From NCBI GenBank assembly GCA_963924555.1, contig OZ004597.1, positions 1,630,404 through 1,694,403 of the forward strand: a DNA stretch of 64,000 bases, read 5' to 3'. The position numbers and the translations under genes were made by a program. Below are positions 39,546 to 52,567 of the stretch, one piece after another. The stretch is from Crambe crambe (lineage: Eukaryota > Porifera > Demospongiae > Poecilosclerida > Crambeidae). The notes beneath the pieces were generated by a model. The model was given only the letters and a program-made list of their open reading frames with translations. It did not search any database and was not told the DNA's origin. Position 1 is the stretch's first letter. Each line of letters begins with the position of its first letter.

Positions 39546-42500
39546 CTGATAAGGCAAATCACACAAGAAACAAGTGGATAAATATTTTGAGAAGAACTAT
39601 ACACAAATCAATCATCAGTACGTGTAATTTCTGGATGCTATTATTAAGAGGATACTTCTGTGAATAAGCAATTGTTACTGTCAATCAGTCCCCCCCCCCC
39701 CCCCCCCCTCCCCCCAATGCTGCACTGCGGATTGAATTGATCAGTAGGTGATTGGATTTTCATGGTTTTTGAATACCACAAAACAACAACAACAATAATA
39801 AATAAACAAGGGGATTTCCCAAATTACAAATTTCGTACTCTAAATTCTTGCATATAATATAGCAGTAGAGATTTTTTACACATCTGACATGTTTCTACTG
39901 ATAAACAAGTTTTGAAAGCAGTTGGAAAAGCAAAACCACCACAGCTACTATAAACTAAGCTCAAGTAGGAAATGGGGCAACAATGATCTTATCGTATGGA
40001 TGTACTACCTAAAAAATTAATCCCATAACCGTAGGCAACAGCAACAAATTGACCAAAACAAAATTGGCCTCAAATGTCTTGGATCTCACTGTCAAATGAA
40101 TATACCCCATAACCACAATGAGTTCTACACAGCTAGATCATGCAGCTGCTCTCAGAGGGCCAAGGATAAAGGTAATTGATAATTGGCCTCATTATGACCT
40201 CTCAGAGATCCAAAAAGGTAAAGTGAAACAGATGAGAGATGTAATTGTGCCAACTATTCAGTCCGTAGGCATCCCAGACTATTAAATCACAGGGTTCAAA
40301 TAATCTGGGAGGAGACTCCTCACCATCTCTTCCAGTGGTCACACTCAGTGACTGCCACATTAATTAATTTTAGCTCACATAAAACACTTACACTGTCCCA
40401 TACAGGAGGAATTGAGGACACACACACAACACAGAAGCTTAGTCACATGCAGCCCTCGGGCTAAAATCCACAGATAGCCTCAGGGCAAATTCGACCAGCA
40501 AAAGGAGCAAGAGGAAGATGTTATCTTCTCAAATGATGTTGTAGGAAGCTCCACAGCTCAAAAGGTGCACTTGCATACATTCCAGTTTAGTGATCTGGAC
40601 ATCCTTACCCTAAATGCTTCCTGCTACAGGCATAGAGGACATGCACTATTTTGTCAACATGGTCATTTGAACTCCCACCCCACAAACAGCATCGCAACAC
40701 AGTGTGCAAAGGATATAAGGTTTCAACACTGATGTCATGAAATCTATACAACCACCTTTTGTAGCCATTGGTAACAGTGTTGCTACACTGGGGAGGATAG
40801 TAGTCATGGAGATGTTGAAAGGAGCACACCAGTGATAAGCCAAGGACCATGTACAAAATATAACACTGCATCCCACTCACCAAATGCACCGAGTACCAAA
40901 ATGTATGCAAAATATGCAGCACTGACACAAGAGAGCACCGAGTCAATCCTAATTTGACTCCAATTCCAACCCTAAAGTCTCCCACAGACTATTACCCAAT
41001 AAACCATACAACATGCTGCGAGTTGATTCCTAATTTGACTTGGTCTGAAGACCAGCTGTAATTGATATGATAAAGCCAAGGAGGTTTTCCCTATGCTGCT
41101 GTGTGGCCTTGATTTCAATCATGGAACAAGTGAGTGAACACAGCAAGACACAGAGAAGGAGAAGGGGAAAGTGTCACTTTTTAATGCAATGTACTTTGAG
41201 GCTTGGACAAGAAAGACAACTAAAGGAGATCCTCACCCTTTTCTACAAAGGTGCCTGTGCATCTGGAAAAGGATGGTTGTTTGATTGCTAATCTGCTAAC
41301 ACTCAAATGAAGCCGACAGCCACCACATTACATGCTGTTAATTCCATTAGGAGGGAAACACTGACAAAAGGAATGTTCTTATAAACAAATGAAAAGCTAT
41401 ATATGTCATCTCTAACTGTCACGGCAACAGCCATTCTCACAGATAATAGTATATTAATAATAGTAACTTTATCACTGAAATGAGGCAATCCCTGCAATCA
41501 CAACACCCCCACATTTGAATTGCTTACACATGAGGCAATCCCTGCAATCATGACACCCCCACAGTGGAATTGTTTACTTGGGCACTGGCTAGCTAGCTAG
41601 CTGTCTGGAGACTACCAAAGGTGAATACACTTCTACTCTCACCACCAAATACCATTCATTGAAGCACTGCCAGCTGAGAGGCTCCAAAATAATAGCAGTG
41701 GCAGACTGCTACCCCATGGTAAACAAACCAATGCTTGAAACCAACTGCTAGAGAAGGCCATTTTGGGACCAGCAACCAGCTGGTCTATTTCCTTTGGGGA
41801 ATACAGCTTGCCCTTGGGAGGGGAAACTAAACCAGCTGAACCTGACCAAGTTGAAGAGAAATCCTGTCCTCATCCACAGCTCAGAAGATTTAATCCTCCA
41901 CTTACCCCATTGCACAACACTATTGCATTAAAGGAAATCTCTGTGAGGGTACCGGTATGCTTTCAGAGATTGTGCAGCTTCAGCAAAAAAAAAAACAACT
42001 GGCACTGCACATGAGAATTTTGTAATGGAATCAAGCTACTGAATATGCACCTGGCCAGTTTCTAGCCAGTTTCTAGAAACTGGACTCTTTCACCATATAA
42101 GGGAAAGCCTCGTTACAGAAACTAATAATTATCATGATAAACCTCTAAGGGCAGTTTCGTCTTGAGAGTGTCACCCAATGTGAAATTATAGCAGGTTTGT
42201 ATGGGAACCCCGTGCCATCCAGTCTAGAGTAAAACACAATACAGATTCGGTTATTATTACAGGTCATGGGTCATGGTGGGAGATATTAGTGGTAATCACT
42301 TTCAATGAATGACGAGGGAAAAGTTTTGGAGATTAATGAGTTGAGCAAACCTAACCATCATGTGAATGAGAGCTTAAAAAAATGAAAATAAAAAAAAATC
42401 AGCTAGATTGACAATATCCATCCCTATTTCTGTACTAGCACGCTAGCATTATTTACTAACTGGACAACTTTGCCACAGACTATGTTTCTTAAAGTCATCT

Positions 42501-43102
42501 TACACTTGATAAATCACAAAAGCTTTCAAAGTACACAAAATTTGCTGGGAATTTTGAAGGAAAATTATTGCTGACAGGATGTGACATGATGTACACATAC
42601 GCTTACTAACCACAGACACTAGACAGCTGTTGCTAAGCTGACCAACGAAACTAGCATGTGGTGAGAGTAGCGGACTAGTGGTCTAGTGGTTAAGGTCAAA
42701 ACATGGCTTCATGGACAGTCAGTAGCATATCCTGTCCACACAGGATTTACAGCTTGTTAAGCCAATGACATAAATATTATACTAACTTCATGTTCACCTA
42801 ATTAGTTGATTTTTGGATGCAGCAAGATGTTGAGATCACTATAATATTATTGTGAAGACTTTATGTACAGCTGCTATGGATGACAGTACTTATAACAGTG
42901 AAAGACCCTGCAGCTGCTATATAATAGGGATGACAGACCTTGTACAGCTGCTATAGGGATGACAGTATTGACTCATGCTCTTCGTAGGGTTGGATCATAT
43001 AGCCACTGATCTTGATGAGAGCGTGGGAGGCGTACTGCCTGCAGTTAATAGAGTTAATTAATCTGCTCTACGATGTGTGTGATGTGTGGTGGGAGGGACA
43101 CA

Positions 43103-43360
43103 TTGATCCAGCTGATCCCCCACACAACGCACTCACATGGCAGAGGATACGTTGATCCAGCTGATCCCCCACACAACACACTCACATGGCAGAGGATACG
43201 TTGATCCAGCTGATCCCACACACAACGCACTCACATGGCAGAGGATACATTGATCCAGCTGATCCCCCACACAACACACTCACATGGCAGAGGATACATT
43301 GATCCAGCTGATCCCACACACAACGCACTCACATGGCAGAGGATACATTGATCATTCCAT
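43103..43360. repeat. 49-bp tandem repeat, 6 units
   Basis: TTGATCCAGCTGATCCC recurs at about 43103, 43152, 43201, 43250 and 43299, with a truncated unit at 43348. The sequence between is CACACAACRCACTCACATGG and AGAGGATAC. The constant 49-bp spacing with no variable spacer marks a minisatellite. Confidence 0.88.
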
Positions 43361-43907
43361 ACACATTCACATGGTGAATGAAACAGTCTCACACACTGAC
43401 CGAAAAAGGCTAGACTGAAACTTTATAGGTTGTGATCTCTATATAGCACTGCATGTATGGGGTCTCTCTCTCTCTCTCTCTCCCTGCAATTGATATGGCG
43501 GCAAACCATATGTGTAGTACATCTTTAAGTATAGTCATAGCAAGCAATGAGCACTGGAGACAACACAAAACAAGGCACTGGGATTTATAAGGGAATGGGT
43601 ACATTCACTGACAGTCACATGGTATTTGCATGAGTTCAGCAACTCTCATTCACCCGCAGGTCCCTTAATTGATGTTGTCCTACAAAACAATGGGATGAAA
43701 ATTTCTGAGAAAAGTTGGTTAATTAGATAATCCATTTTTGCAAACATTGCAGCAATAAAAAGCTTTGTAATGTATGTAAGAGAGAACCAGCTGCTTCCTC
43801 TCACAGATGTGTACATTCAAGGTGTCTGTATGCTGTAAATCTAACCTTACTCAGCAACTGTGATCTCAAAAAAACAATCACTACCATTACCACAAACTTT
43901 ACTGGTC

Positions 43908-43909
<2 letters not shown>

Positions 43910-43992
<83 letters not shown>
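43910..43992. repeat. (GA)n microsatellite
   Basis: About 41 uninterrupted GA units. Confidence 0.9.
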
Positions 43993-43993
<1 letters not shown>

Positions 43994-44228
43994 ATCATTC
44001 AGTGTGAAGAAAATGTACTTACACACTCACAATGAGTGACAGCTTGTACACACCAAATGATATGAAAGACTGCAGTCCCTTGTACACTAACATGGAAGCC
44101 AAACACAACACATGGCTCCTTTGCATGCACAGCCATGTCTATATGTAGGTAGTACAGCAGAGGGAGAGCTCACCAAACCACTTTCATTAGCACTGCAGAC
44201 GGTACAAGGTTAGGAGGCAGCCATAAAT

Positions 44229-44230
<2 letters not shown>

Positions 44231-44309
<79 letters not shown>
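44231..44309. repeat. (GA)n microsatellite
   Basis: About 39 uninterrupted GA units, 240 bp after the previous array. Confidence 0.9.
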
Positions 44310-44310
<1 letters not shown>

Positions 44311-44655
44311 CATCTCTATGCAGCCAAGGATCAACCATTCTCCACTCCCTCAAGCTGAGCTTTCTCAATTTGAACTAAGTGCATTGGATGGTTGCAGTGT
44401 TCTCCCACCATGAAATGATGAAGAGGGTAGAATAATGCAGTTATTTAAAGGGGGGAGCCCAGTACTCCTCTTTGGGGGGGGGGGGGAACACTGGATTGCT
44501 CCTCAGAGGTCAGGGGTGCAAGAAATTGCGGACAGGAACAGCCCTGGAAGGTATGAATGAATTGAGTAGTGCTAATGATCAACACTCTGTGTACCATTCA
44601 TACAACTGGCCATGCATGCCAACTTCACTTGCATACCATGTATCAAAATGGTTGC

Positions 44656-44656
<1 letters not shown>

Positions 44657-44731
<75 letters not shown>
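44657..44731. repeat. (GA)n microsatellite
   Basis: About 37 GA units, the third array in 820 bp, same strand orientation. Confidence 0.9.
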
Positions 44732-44735
<4 letters not shown>

Positions 44736-45698
44736 AGAATACAGCTGAGGTCTTAGGGGCACGTACTCAAATGTTAATAATTATTATGCTCATTGTGCAG
44801 GATGCAGCTGCAATTCACATGTGTTGACGGACAGATAGAGTTCCTATCAGCAGCCAAAAGGTAATCATAATTACGGCCAGAAAATACAAACATACAAGAA
44901 GGAATAATAACCTTATACTAAGTGCAAGCTCAAGGGAGAAAAGTGCTGAAATACCTGAAGTTCAAGTGTGCACTACACCCAAATCACGCAAGTAATCATT
45001 TGGGTCACACTCCATTTACCAAGAAGGTACATATTCCAAATACATCGAAGCTGTACTTGAAGTACAACAATCACAAAGGAAATTTTTTAATGGGGAACAC
45101 ACCCTTTGGGGAAAAGCAATTCTCCTCCCCCTCAAAAAAAAAAAAAAAAAAAGTCTTCATAATTATTTCTCCTCTAATGTTTCTCCTCTGACAATGAATG
45201 CTTTTGTAGTGAAGTGTGTTTATTCTACAGATATTCATTATCCTATATGTCAACCTCAAGGGGCTAGGGATTTTCACTGCGAGTTTAATACCAGAGACAA
45301 AGCTCATCAAACTAACTAACTACTTATGTACCACTCAGCATGGTAGCTAGCTAGCTACACACAGAAACATACCTCCAGCTGAATACCTAATTCATAATTT
45401 TCATGAATCCGAGTTAGGGGTACATAGGCCTACTTTTTTTATGTCAGCTAGCTTGGAGGAGTTGTCATTGAGAGCATCATAACATAATGGCACATGTAAA
45501 TCCAAATACACCAGACAGTGACATGGCAACCTCAACTAGTGGGTAGGGAGGGGGGCATGCTAGCTACATAGAAAATCCCAGCCATACCCTCCCTTTGTTT
45601 TTGCAATAAAATTTAATACTAGGAACAGAAGTGCTATCAGAAGTGCTCCCAGCCTGATCACTCAATAGCTAAAACTAGACGTGCTCCAAAGATCACAC

Positions 45699-45752
45699 CT
45701 TTCTCCACCGCCGCTTCTCTATGGGAGCACAGTAGCTAAATTCCGTATCCAT
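45699..45752 (-). CDS. candidate 5' coding exon of the long MRL isoform
   Basis: ATG at 45752 opens 18 codons (MDTEFSYCAPIEKRRWRK) before a weak GTGTGA donor in phase 0. A second acceptor at 39536-39535 (TTCAG) would receive it in frame (INKLVDLLTAG). This is a guess based on phase only, across a 6 kb intron. Confidence 0.2.
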
Positions 45753-46350
45753 TACATTGATACCTTAGAGTTTACTTTGGAGAAACAGTGAGAATAACAT
45801 AGCCTCAGGCTCTGTTCAGTATGGAGACATGGACTGCTGCGGATGGTCTCCGGCTAGGGTCGTTCAGAAGAATGGCTAACTTTTAGGATATCACAGTTGA
45901 CAGGCGACAAGTGTGAAACTTTCAACGATTGTAATGAACTCAATTAGTAAGCCTGGTCTGCATAGCGATGTGATCGCATAGCTGATAGCTGACCTCAACA
46001 TGCATATCCGCGATCCGCCGCTTACCTTTTTGTTTTGGCGATCATTACCCATTACAGCAATTACCATTACATTGATTAATATTATTGTTAAGATGAAAGT
46101 GGTTCAATATTTAGTGGTGGACTGGGTGGTTGAGAAAACTGCATGATTGAGGTTTGTGGCAATATTGCAATATCCTGCACACCAGAAGAAGGAAAGAAAA
46201 CATCACGTTGTACACTTCCTTACAAGGAAGTGTTATTTTTAACGAACTTACCTCTTCAGTGATAAGTACTTTATCAACTCCACCAACAGACTTGGATACT
46301 GGATCATGATAATACAAGTTGGAATGGATAATTCATAGCCTTAGGGTTGA

Positions 46351-49300
46351 TTATAACTGCATACTTTTGATGGGAGGGAGGATAACTTTCTTTTGGGGTA
46401 ATTCAGGCAGCCCCTCCATATTGCTCCCTACTATTTGAGAAGAGCTCTGATCACGATCAGGCTCAAGACTGCTCTGAGGTTCAATCTGCTCCAAATCTGC
46501 GGCCATCCATGTATTCGTGTTGACAAGGGGACGTGGTGCATGACACATACTGGGATCACTGCTGACTTCACGTGTGGTGTTAAGAGGCCCCGAGGGGGGG
46601 ATGTTCAGAATGGGGGCAGTCTTATTGCGATTCTTGAGACGTGTGAGTAGCATGCTACGTTTCTTCTTTTTCTTCTCACCTTCAATACTCATCTAGACAG
46701 TTAACATGGTGTCACCATAAAGTTCTACATAGCAGGGATTCATACAGGCATGCTATGTGTTTGGCCCTGATTTATGTATCTGCTTTGAAATATCTGTATG
46801 GCAAAGGGTGTAAATTATCTGACCTTATTATAATCACCCCGCTATCTTAGTCTCATGCATACTAAATTTTGGGAGAGGAGATTGGGGGATATTCCAGGGC
46901 TCCCCCATCCTGTATGAATCCCTGTACAATTATTCTAACTTAAAACGCTCAATTAGTCCACAAGTAGACTTCCCCAAAACGTGTACACTCAATTCACAAA
47001 AAATAACAACACGAGTTGTTCCAATTGCTGTTGTTTTTTAGAAGGAATTATTTGTAGTACTAATCTGAAAGATCTGTTTGATCACCCACTCAGAGGTTGA
47101 AATACAAATGAGTACACTCACAATTAATGGGTAAAAGCTATACCATCCATACAGTGACTGTTGGACACTTCTGGGACCAGAAGAAAGTGTCCTAATTAGA
47201 GGGGTTTACTCATTTTAGGGGTGAATTAAAACACAGAGGAGCCTCTCAATATTGGACACTTCTAATTAGAGGAGTTTACTCATTTCAGAGGTGAATTAAA
47301 ACACAGTGGAGCCTCTCAATATTGGACACTTCTAATTAGAGGGGTTTACTCATTTCAGGGGTGAATTAAAACAGTGGAGCCTCTCAATATTGGACACTTT
47401 TGAGAGCAGAAAGATAGTGTCTTGAGAGAACTTATTAGCAGATGGAATTTAGAATCAGGGAAAAGGGTCTCTGATCATAATTATGCACTAATTAGGGAGT
47501 CCATTTTTATCTAAAATTACTTGTGTTGAATTTTGACTGCTGGAGGAAGCTAAAGGTGGCGGTGGCTGGAGGGAAATGCTAGAGCTGGCATTGCTTTGTG
47601 GCGTCACCTACACACACAGAGAGAGCCATTAAGAATAACAGGCAATGTATACACAGCACTAGTGATATTGAGATCAAATAATACCTAGGATAAACAATAT
47701 CAATGTGACTTCACAATTCCTAGTAAAACACTTCTTATCATAGAGGAAGTACTAGTTGCATACTCCTACTCTAAGAGATAATGAAATCTCTATTCAAAGT
47801 GTTCTCAAAAGCATAAAGGATGTTGGAGGGATCATGCATACCACTGCCAAATATAGGTGTACTGAGTCTTACATCTGTGAGGGAGTCACTGCTCGCAGAC
47901 AATCCACTCATTGATTGGCTCCCTTGAATTTCTGCAGGCATCTCTTCCACCAGTCTACTCTTTTCACCATTCAGTGCTGCTGCTTCTGTGTGCATTTGTG
48001 TGTGGATATGTCTATTATCATAAGAAACATACATAGGAGAATCAGTACAGTGGAACCCTGAAGCACAGAACCCAAGACAACTGCCATTAGATTATATAGA
48101 GACTATTAGAAAACTGTGTGATGATTTGTCCTTTAGGTGTCTGCACCAACGGATAATGTACAAAGTAAGCTATTAACACACCAGTTGGTACAGCTGCACT
48201 TATCGATTCTTCAACAAGCACTCGATGATCAGCACTCAGTTGCTCTTGGGTCTCTCCCTCTCTGGCTGTGGATTCTCCCACACACACTTTATGATTATCC
48301 TGCTCCTGGATCTCTTTGTCTCCAACAGCAGCAGACACTTCACAACTGTCCTGCAAAGCATTCAGTTGCTCTTGAACTTTTTCTTTACTGAGTTGCTCTT
48401 GGACCTTTTCTTCACTGAGAACAGCACCGGTGGTGGATCCTCTTGCTGACACTTTGTGAGTATCCTGTGGCTGTTCGTGAATATCTTTCTCACTGACAGC
48501 AGCACTTCTGGATGTATCTGCAGACACTTGAAGATCACCTTGTAAAGCATTCAACCTGTCTTGGATCTCTCTCTCCCTAGCCTTAGTGGCATTCTCTCTG
48601 GCTTCAGTCTCAGCCATAGCTTGCTAAGGTAATCATAAAAACCACAATGACAACACAACAAGCATACTCCTCTTCCTACCTCAATGGGTTTGAAAGGATT
48701 GCCACCATCAGGCTCTTCCTTAATCTCCTCTTCATTTGCCACTCCAGCAAGCTTTCTCTGTCTATGTTACAATAATAATAATTTTTAAAAAAGGAGCAGA
48801 AGAAAAATCAGTGTTTTTCTCCAGACATTTCAATATCCAACACTGACCTTTCCCTTTCTTCCTTGATCTGGCGAACACGTTCTGCCCTCTCTCTCCTCTT
48901 GTGAGCTTCAGCAGCCCTTTGTTCTTTTACATCAGTACTTACACGCTGATGGATCTGGTTATAGCGTTGACCTATCTGGTTCAATAACCACCTTATCCCT
49001 TCCTTAATAGAAGGGTCACATTTATTATTGCAGGCACTCTTTAGAGCTGTACACATCACCTGAAAGAATAAAGAATGGAGAGCCATAAACCTTTACTAAT
49101 TAAAGCGAACTCGACTATTAAGGGTACATACCACATTGGAGAGGTGTTTATGTTCACCAAGGATGGCTTGAATATCCAGCTGCTCATTGATTTGATGGTC
49201 ACTAATGGCAGAATTACTGTCCTGCTTATTAGCAAATATAAGTAGGGGTTTTCCTCTCATCTTCTCATGTCGAACAATGCCACTCAGAACTTCTTTTGAT

Positions 49301-49760
49301 TCCCCCAAACGGTTCAATGCATTGGAATCGATCACAAATATGCTTCCGTATACCTGGACATCATACGAGGAGTCACAGCTGCATGATTTGTTCTGACTTT
49401 ATTCATCTCACCTCTGAGTAATAATTTTTCCAAATATTTCGTAGTCTGGCACCTCCTCCAAGATCATATAGTGTCAATCGAAAATTATTCAACTCTATGT
49501 TGTAGCTAGAGAAGCCCCTAGTTGGTGTCTTGCCCTCTGTTGATTCTATGTGCAGTATACTTATAAACAGACACTATGTATTCAGATTTAGTCAGTACCT
49601 CCACAAAGATTAGCAACTAGGGTTGATTTTCCTGAATCATCAAGCCCCAAAAGAACAACCGTGGCTTCTCTGGCAAAAAAATCGTATTAGCTAGCTATTT
49701 ATAATAGATAAGATGGAAGAAATACCTTGAAACAGCTGTTGAGGATCTGCAATTCCCCAT
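46351..49760 (-). CDS. ARL13B: ARL13B orthologue, ciliary Arf-like GTPase
   Basis: Exons start at 49760-49726, then about 49673-49612, 49602-49412, 49353-49133, 49062 onward, with further exons near 48840, 48740, 48620-48170, 48006-47870, 47609-47522 and 46692-46351. G1 is GLDDSGKS; G3 is DLGGG, with Gly in place of the usual Gln, a hallmark of ARL13B; RLRNIWKNYYSE and NKQD follow. A charged coiled coil (EAHKRRERAERVRQIKEERE) comes next, then a repeat-rich Glu/Gln segment, and a Lys-rich tail (KKKKKRSMLLTRLKNRNK) and Pro-rich end, as in vertebrates. ARL13B resides on the ciliary membrane and acts as an ARL3 exchange factor. The N-terminus MGNCRSS predicts myristoyl plus palmitoyl anchoring. 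I found no RVxP ciliary motif in the tail. Confidence 0.93.
47150..47410. repeat. 70-bp tandem repeat, about 3 units, ARL13B intron
   Basis: TCTAATTAGAGGRGTTTACTC recurs around 47190, 47261 and 47331 with GTGAATTAAAACA and GCCTCTCAATATTGGACAC in each unit. It lies in the intron between the exons at 47522 and 46692. Confidence 0.85.
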
Positions 49761-49967
49761 GTCTGCTATTCGAATTGATGCCCATCGCAATCGTTTACAT
49801 TTTTTGTATTATGTAACCATAGAAACTAATAATGCTGACTCGACTATTATTTTTACAATAACAACAACAACAAACAAAACAACAACAACAAACAACAACG
49901 AAGGACGAATTACATACAAAAAAAAAAAAAGAGGAGAAAAAAAAACTGCCGGTCGACAGGGTCCCAC

Positions 49968-50050
49968 TACCAGGAATGGGGTTCGAACCCATGTGTGCAT
50001 ACGCACATTGGATCTTAAGTCCAACGCCTTAACCACTCGGCCACCCTGGT
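49968..50050 (-). tRNA. tRNA-Leu (anticodon UAA)
   Basis: The minus strand folds as a class II tRNA of 83 nt: acceptor ACCAGGG paired with TCCTGGT, D arm TGGCCGAGTGGTTAAGGCG, anticodon arm TTGGA-CTTAAGA-TCCAA with anticodon TAA, long variable arm (TGTGCGTATGCACA), T arm GGGTTCGAACCCC and discriminator A. No intron. Box A (TGGCCGAGTGG) and box B (GGTTCGAACCC) of the internal RNA polymerase III promoter are intact. It sits between the 3' end of GMCL1 and the 5' end of ARL13B. The A/T-rich flank at 49919-49945 supplies a T run on the minus strand for termination. Confidence 0.95.
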
Positions 50051-50256
50051 ATGACCGCCTAAAAGGAACAGAAATTCATTTTTGAAGTATTTTGCTAAAC
50101 CAGGCCATTACACATGAGTATTGAAAAAAATTAATGAGTCATGAGTCTGCAGAAGTAAGCGAAAGGTTGATACTGATGTAAATTGGGAACCGGAAACTTG
50201 GTACATTCTTTAGCAGTGAATATTCCTAAGCATATTCAAAGTGAACCAGTGAGTGA

Positions 50257-52567
50257 TTAATTTTGTGATTTAATTACTTCATCTTGTGTTAAATTGAGAT
50301 GCAGAATACCCGAATTAAGACAGTTAAAGATGCTTTCATTCTCTTCAAACGATACAGCTCGTAGCCTGAAATCAATACAAAAAAAAAATGATAACCAGAG
50401 TTTGCATCATATATTTTTCATTTAGACTGCCAACCATACCGAACTGCAATAGCCCTCTTTGGTTGCATGCTAACAGCACTCACACATGGCTGAGTTTTGG
50501 TATTTCTCTTGATAGCTATAATTCTGCATGTTATATAGTAGAGGTAACCAGCTGTTATTAATGTTTCATTACAAAATAATGCTCTAATACACTAACTGCA
50601 GGGACAATACATACCCTGTGTTGCTATCATAAGTCACCAGAGTATCAAAACCAAAAGAAAATCCTGTCCACCTCCAACAGTACTGCAGAGAAAGCAAAAT
50701 TATCACTACACATACAGAGAAGTATTTTTCTACACACTTCGCCTGGTTCACAAATCACTCTTCCACACCGCATGGAAGTATTGTTGAACTGCTCTTCAGT
50801 TAAACTCGATGGACTATATACAAACAGAATATAAGTATAGAAATAGGCCTCCACAATGCTTCTGTTCTACATGCATACCCTGGATCACTTCTCTGGTCTA
50901 CTGTCAACATTTTCAGCCACTGCTTTCGGTAAAGCCTCAAAAGCCAATCTGTTTGGAGGTACTAGGTTAACTACATTGCATATTATTATTAAAGTGCTCT
51001 GATTCTTACCTTCTGGAATGATTCTATCTGCTTCAATGGTTGTCAATGATGGCTTATCATTTAAAATATGGTGTAGCCTTATGGCCTTGAAAATATCACA
51101 ATATTTTGCCCCATCTTCACTGCTAAGAAAACAGGATCCATTTTTACCTATAGAATGATAATGAAGACTGATACATCCCTGGGTTCAACATCTGGACCAG
51201 AAAAAATATTTATGACGGACCACGAATACCTTTATTCCTAAAGTATTCTTCAGCATCTCCCAGCAACTTATCATGGTCACCTGACCAATCCGGACTTTTT
51301 TCTAAAAATAACCACTGCAAAAGGTAAGGAAGGAAGATTGAAGAAAGGATAACTAGGTATTTTGATACCTTTTTAGCCAATGTATAGACATCCATTTCTA
51401 TCTGCATAACATACAGGTCAGGGGAGCTCAGGATCTCAGCAAGCAACTGAGAGCTATTAAAATTTCACATGTCATCGTAAGCAGTTAATGGTATGATGAC
51501 TTTTACATACTGCATGTCCTTTAAAAGTGTTACAGTATACCGCTTTAGTAAGTGGAGCAAAAGCCAGTTCCTACATCTAGGAGAGGAAGAAAGAGACATA
51601 ACAAATCAATCATAATGGAACCTCCAATACTTACTCGTCTTCTATATCATTAAGTCCATACATAGAAGATGCCGTAATATATCCCACTACACTGTCTGGC
51701 CTGTAGGAGAGAGTAATAATCACCCTTGTATCTCAGCACAAGAACTCACTTTAGATTCTCTCGCATGTATGTTTTACAGAGCTCCAGGAGCCCATCCTAT
51801 GAAGAATCAATACAATGAACTCTTACTAGTCTCTTAGTTGTAATGTACAGTAGGTGATGAAAAACCTTACTAATTGTAACATAGAAGCAGCTGCTAGAGT
51901 GGAGCACATGTGTGCTTCTTCCAGCTGAATTTCATCACGGTACAGAGACCCAAAGGCAATGTTCAATGCTAATAAGGTATAAAAAAAATGTTGTTTTTTT
52001 TTTTAAACAGAAGAAAACAAAAACACACACACACACAAAAAAAACCTTCTCTTGTGATGTTCACATCTGGAATATCCAAGGTTATGTAAGTCTCATTGGA
52101 TTCTTTCCAGCTACCACTGAACATGCTTGAGAAATATCCGGACTAAGAATTGCAATCATATTATGGAGCTGAAAATAAGTATTGATGGTTACTAATAACT
52201 GTACCTGTCTCAAATATAACTTGTGCAGCTTCCATTCTTTACCTTTAGAAAAGTGAGTGCATAATCACTGCATCAACACTCCATTTGGGTGGTCTCACAT
52301 GCATCTGGCATGTGTGACTACCTAGAAAAATTTTTTATTACCCAAAGCATAGATTGTAATATCAGAATCAGCTCCTCTGTTGAACAGAGTTTCAAAAATG
52401 TAGTCAGATGTTGTTTGAATCCGCTTCGATCGAGGGGCAACTTCTTCCACCTCATATTCCCCTATCATCTCCTCCGCCCGTCGTTTCCTCCTTTCACGAG
52501 GATTCAAGTGAGAGGAAGTAAGTGTGGTAGACGAAGGAGTTCTGCTCTCACTTATCTTGTTCCCCAT
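50257..52567 (-). CDS. GMCL1: GMCL1 (germ cell-less) orthologue, BTB/BACK protein, many exons
   Basis: Exons from 52567 down to 50257 reproduce the whole germ cell-less order. Exon 1 has MGNKISES, an ERRKRRAEE basic region and TSDYIFETLFNRGADSDI opening the BTB domain; then EWKLHKLYLRQ, SSMFSGSWKES, LDIPDVNITRE, NIAFGSLYRDEIQLEEAH, a BACK-like part with LYVMQIEMDVYTLAKK, and the C-terminal domain with NNTSMRCGRVI, CWRWTGFSFGFDTLVTYDS and LRAVSFEEN. Germ cell-less proteins are Cullin-3 substrate adaptors at the nuclear envelope, needed for germ-cell formation in flies. Gly2 suits N-myristoylation, as in human MGSLSS. Divergent from the first MOXD1-like gene. Confidence 0.92.

Larger units (their letters stand above)
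39546..46350. other. 6.8 kb repeat-rich stretch between MRL exon and ARL13B
   Basis: Probably the first intron and promoter of the long MRL isoform. It holds a poly-C tract (about 39691-39715), a 49-bp tandem repeat (43103-43360), three (GA)n arrays, a poly-G tract (44476-44486) and a short two-unit repeat near 41480-41575 (GAGGCAATCCCTGCAATCA). I see no multi-exon gene in it. Confidence 0.5.

Noticed and set aside
40605-40985. 126-codon minus-strand frame in the repeat-rich MRL upstream region
   Set aside because: Its composition is Cys/His/Tyr-rich without a motif, and no donor or acceptor places it in phase with MRL exons.
43103-43360. Regularly spaced repeat resembling a CRISPR array
   Set aside because: The whole 49-bp unit is repeated, with no variable spacers, in a eukaryotic intron or intergenic region; it is a minisatellite.
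46111-46317. Small minus-strand frame downstream of ARL13B
   Set aside because: It lies beyond the stop codon, has no domain, and no splice evidence links it to ARL13B.
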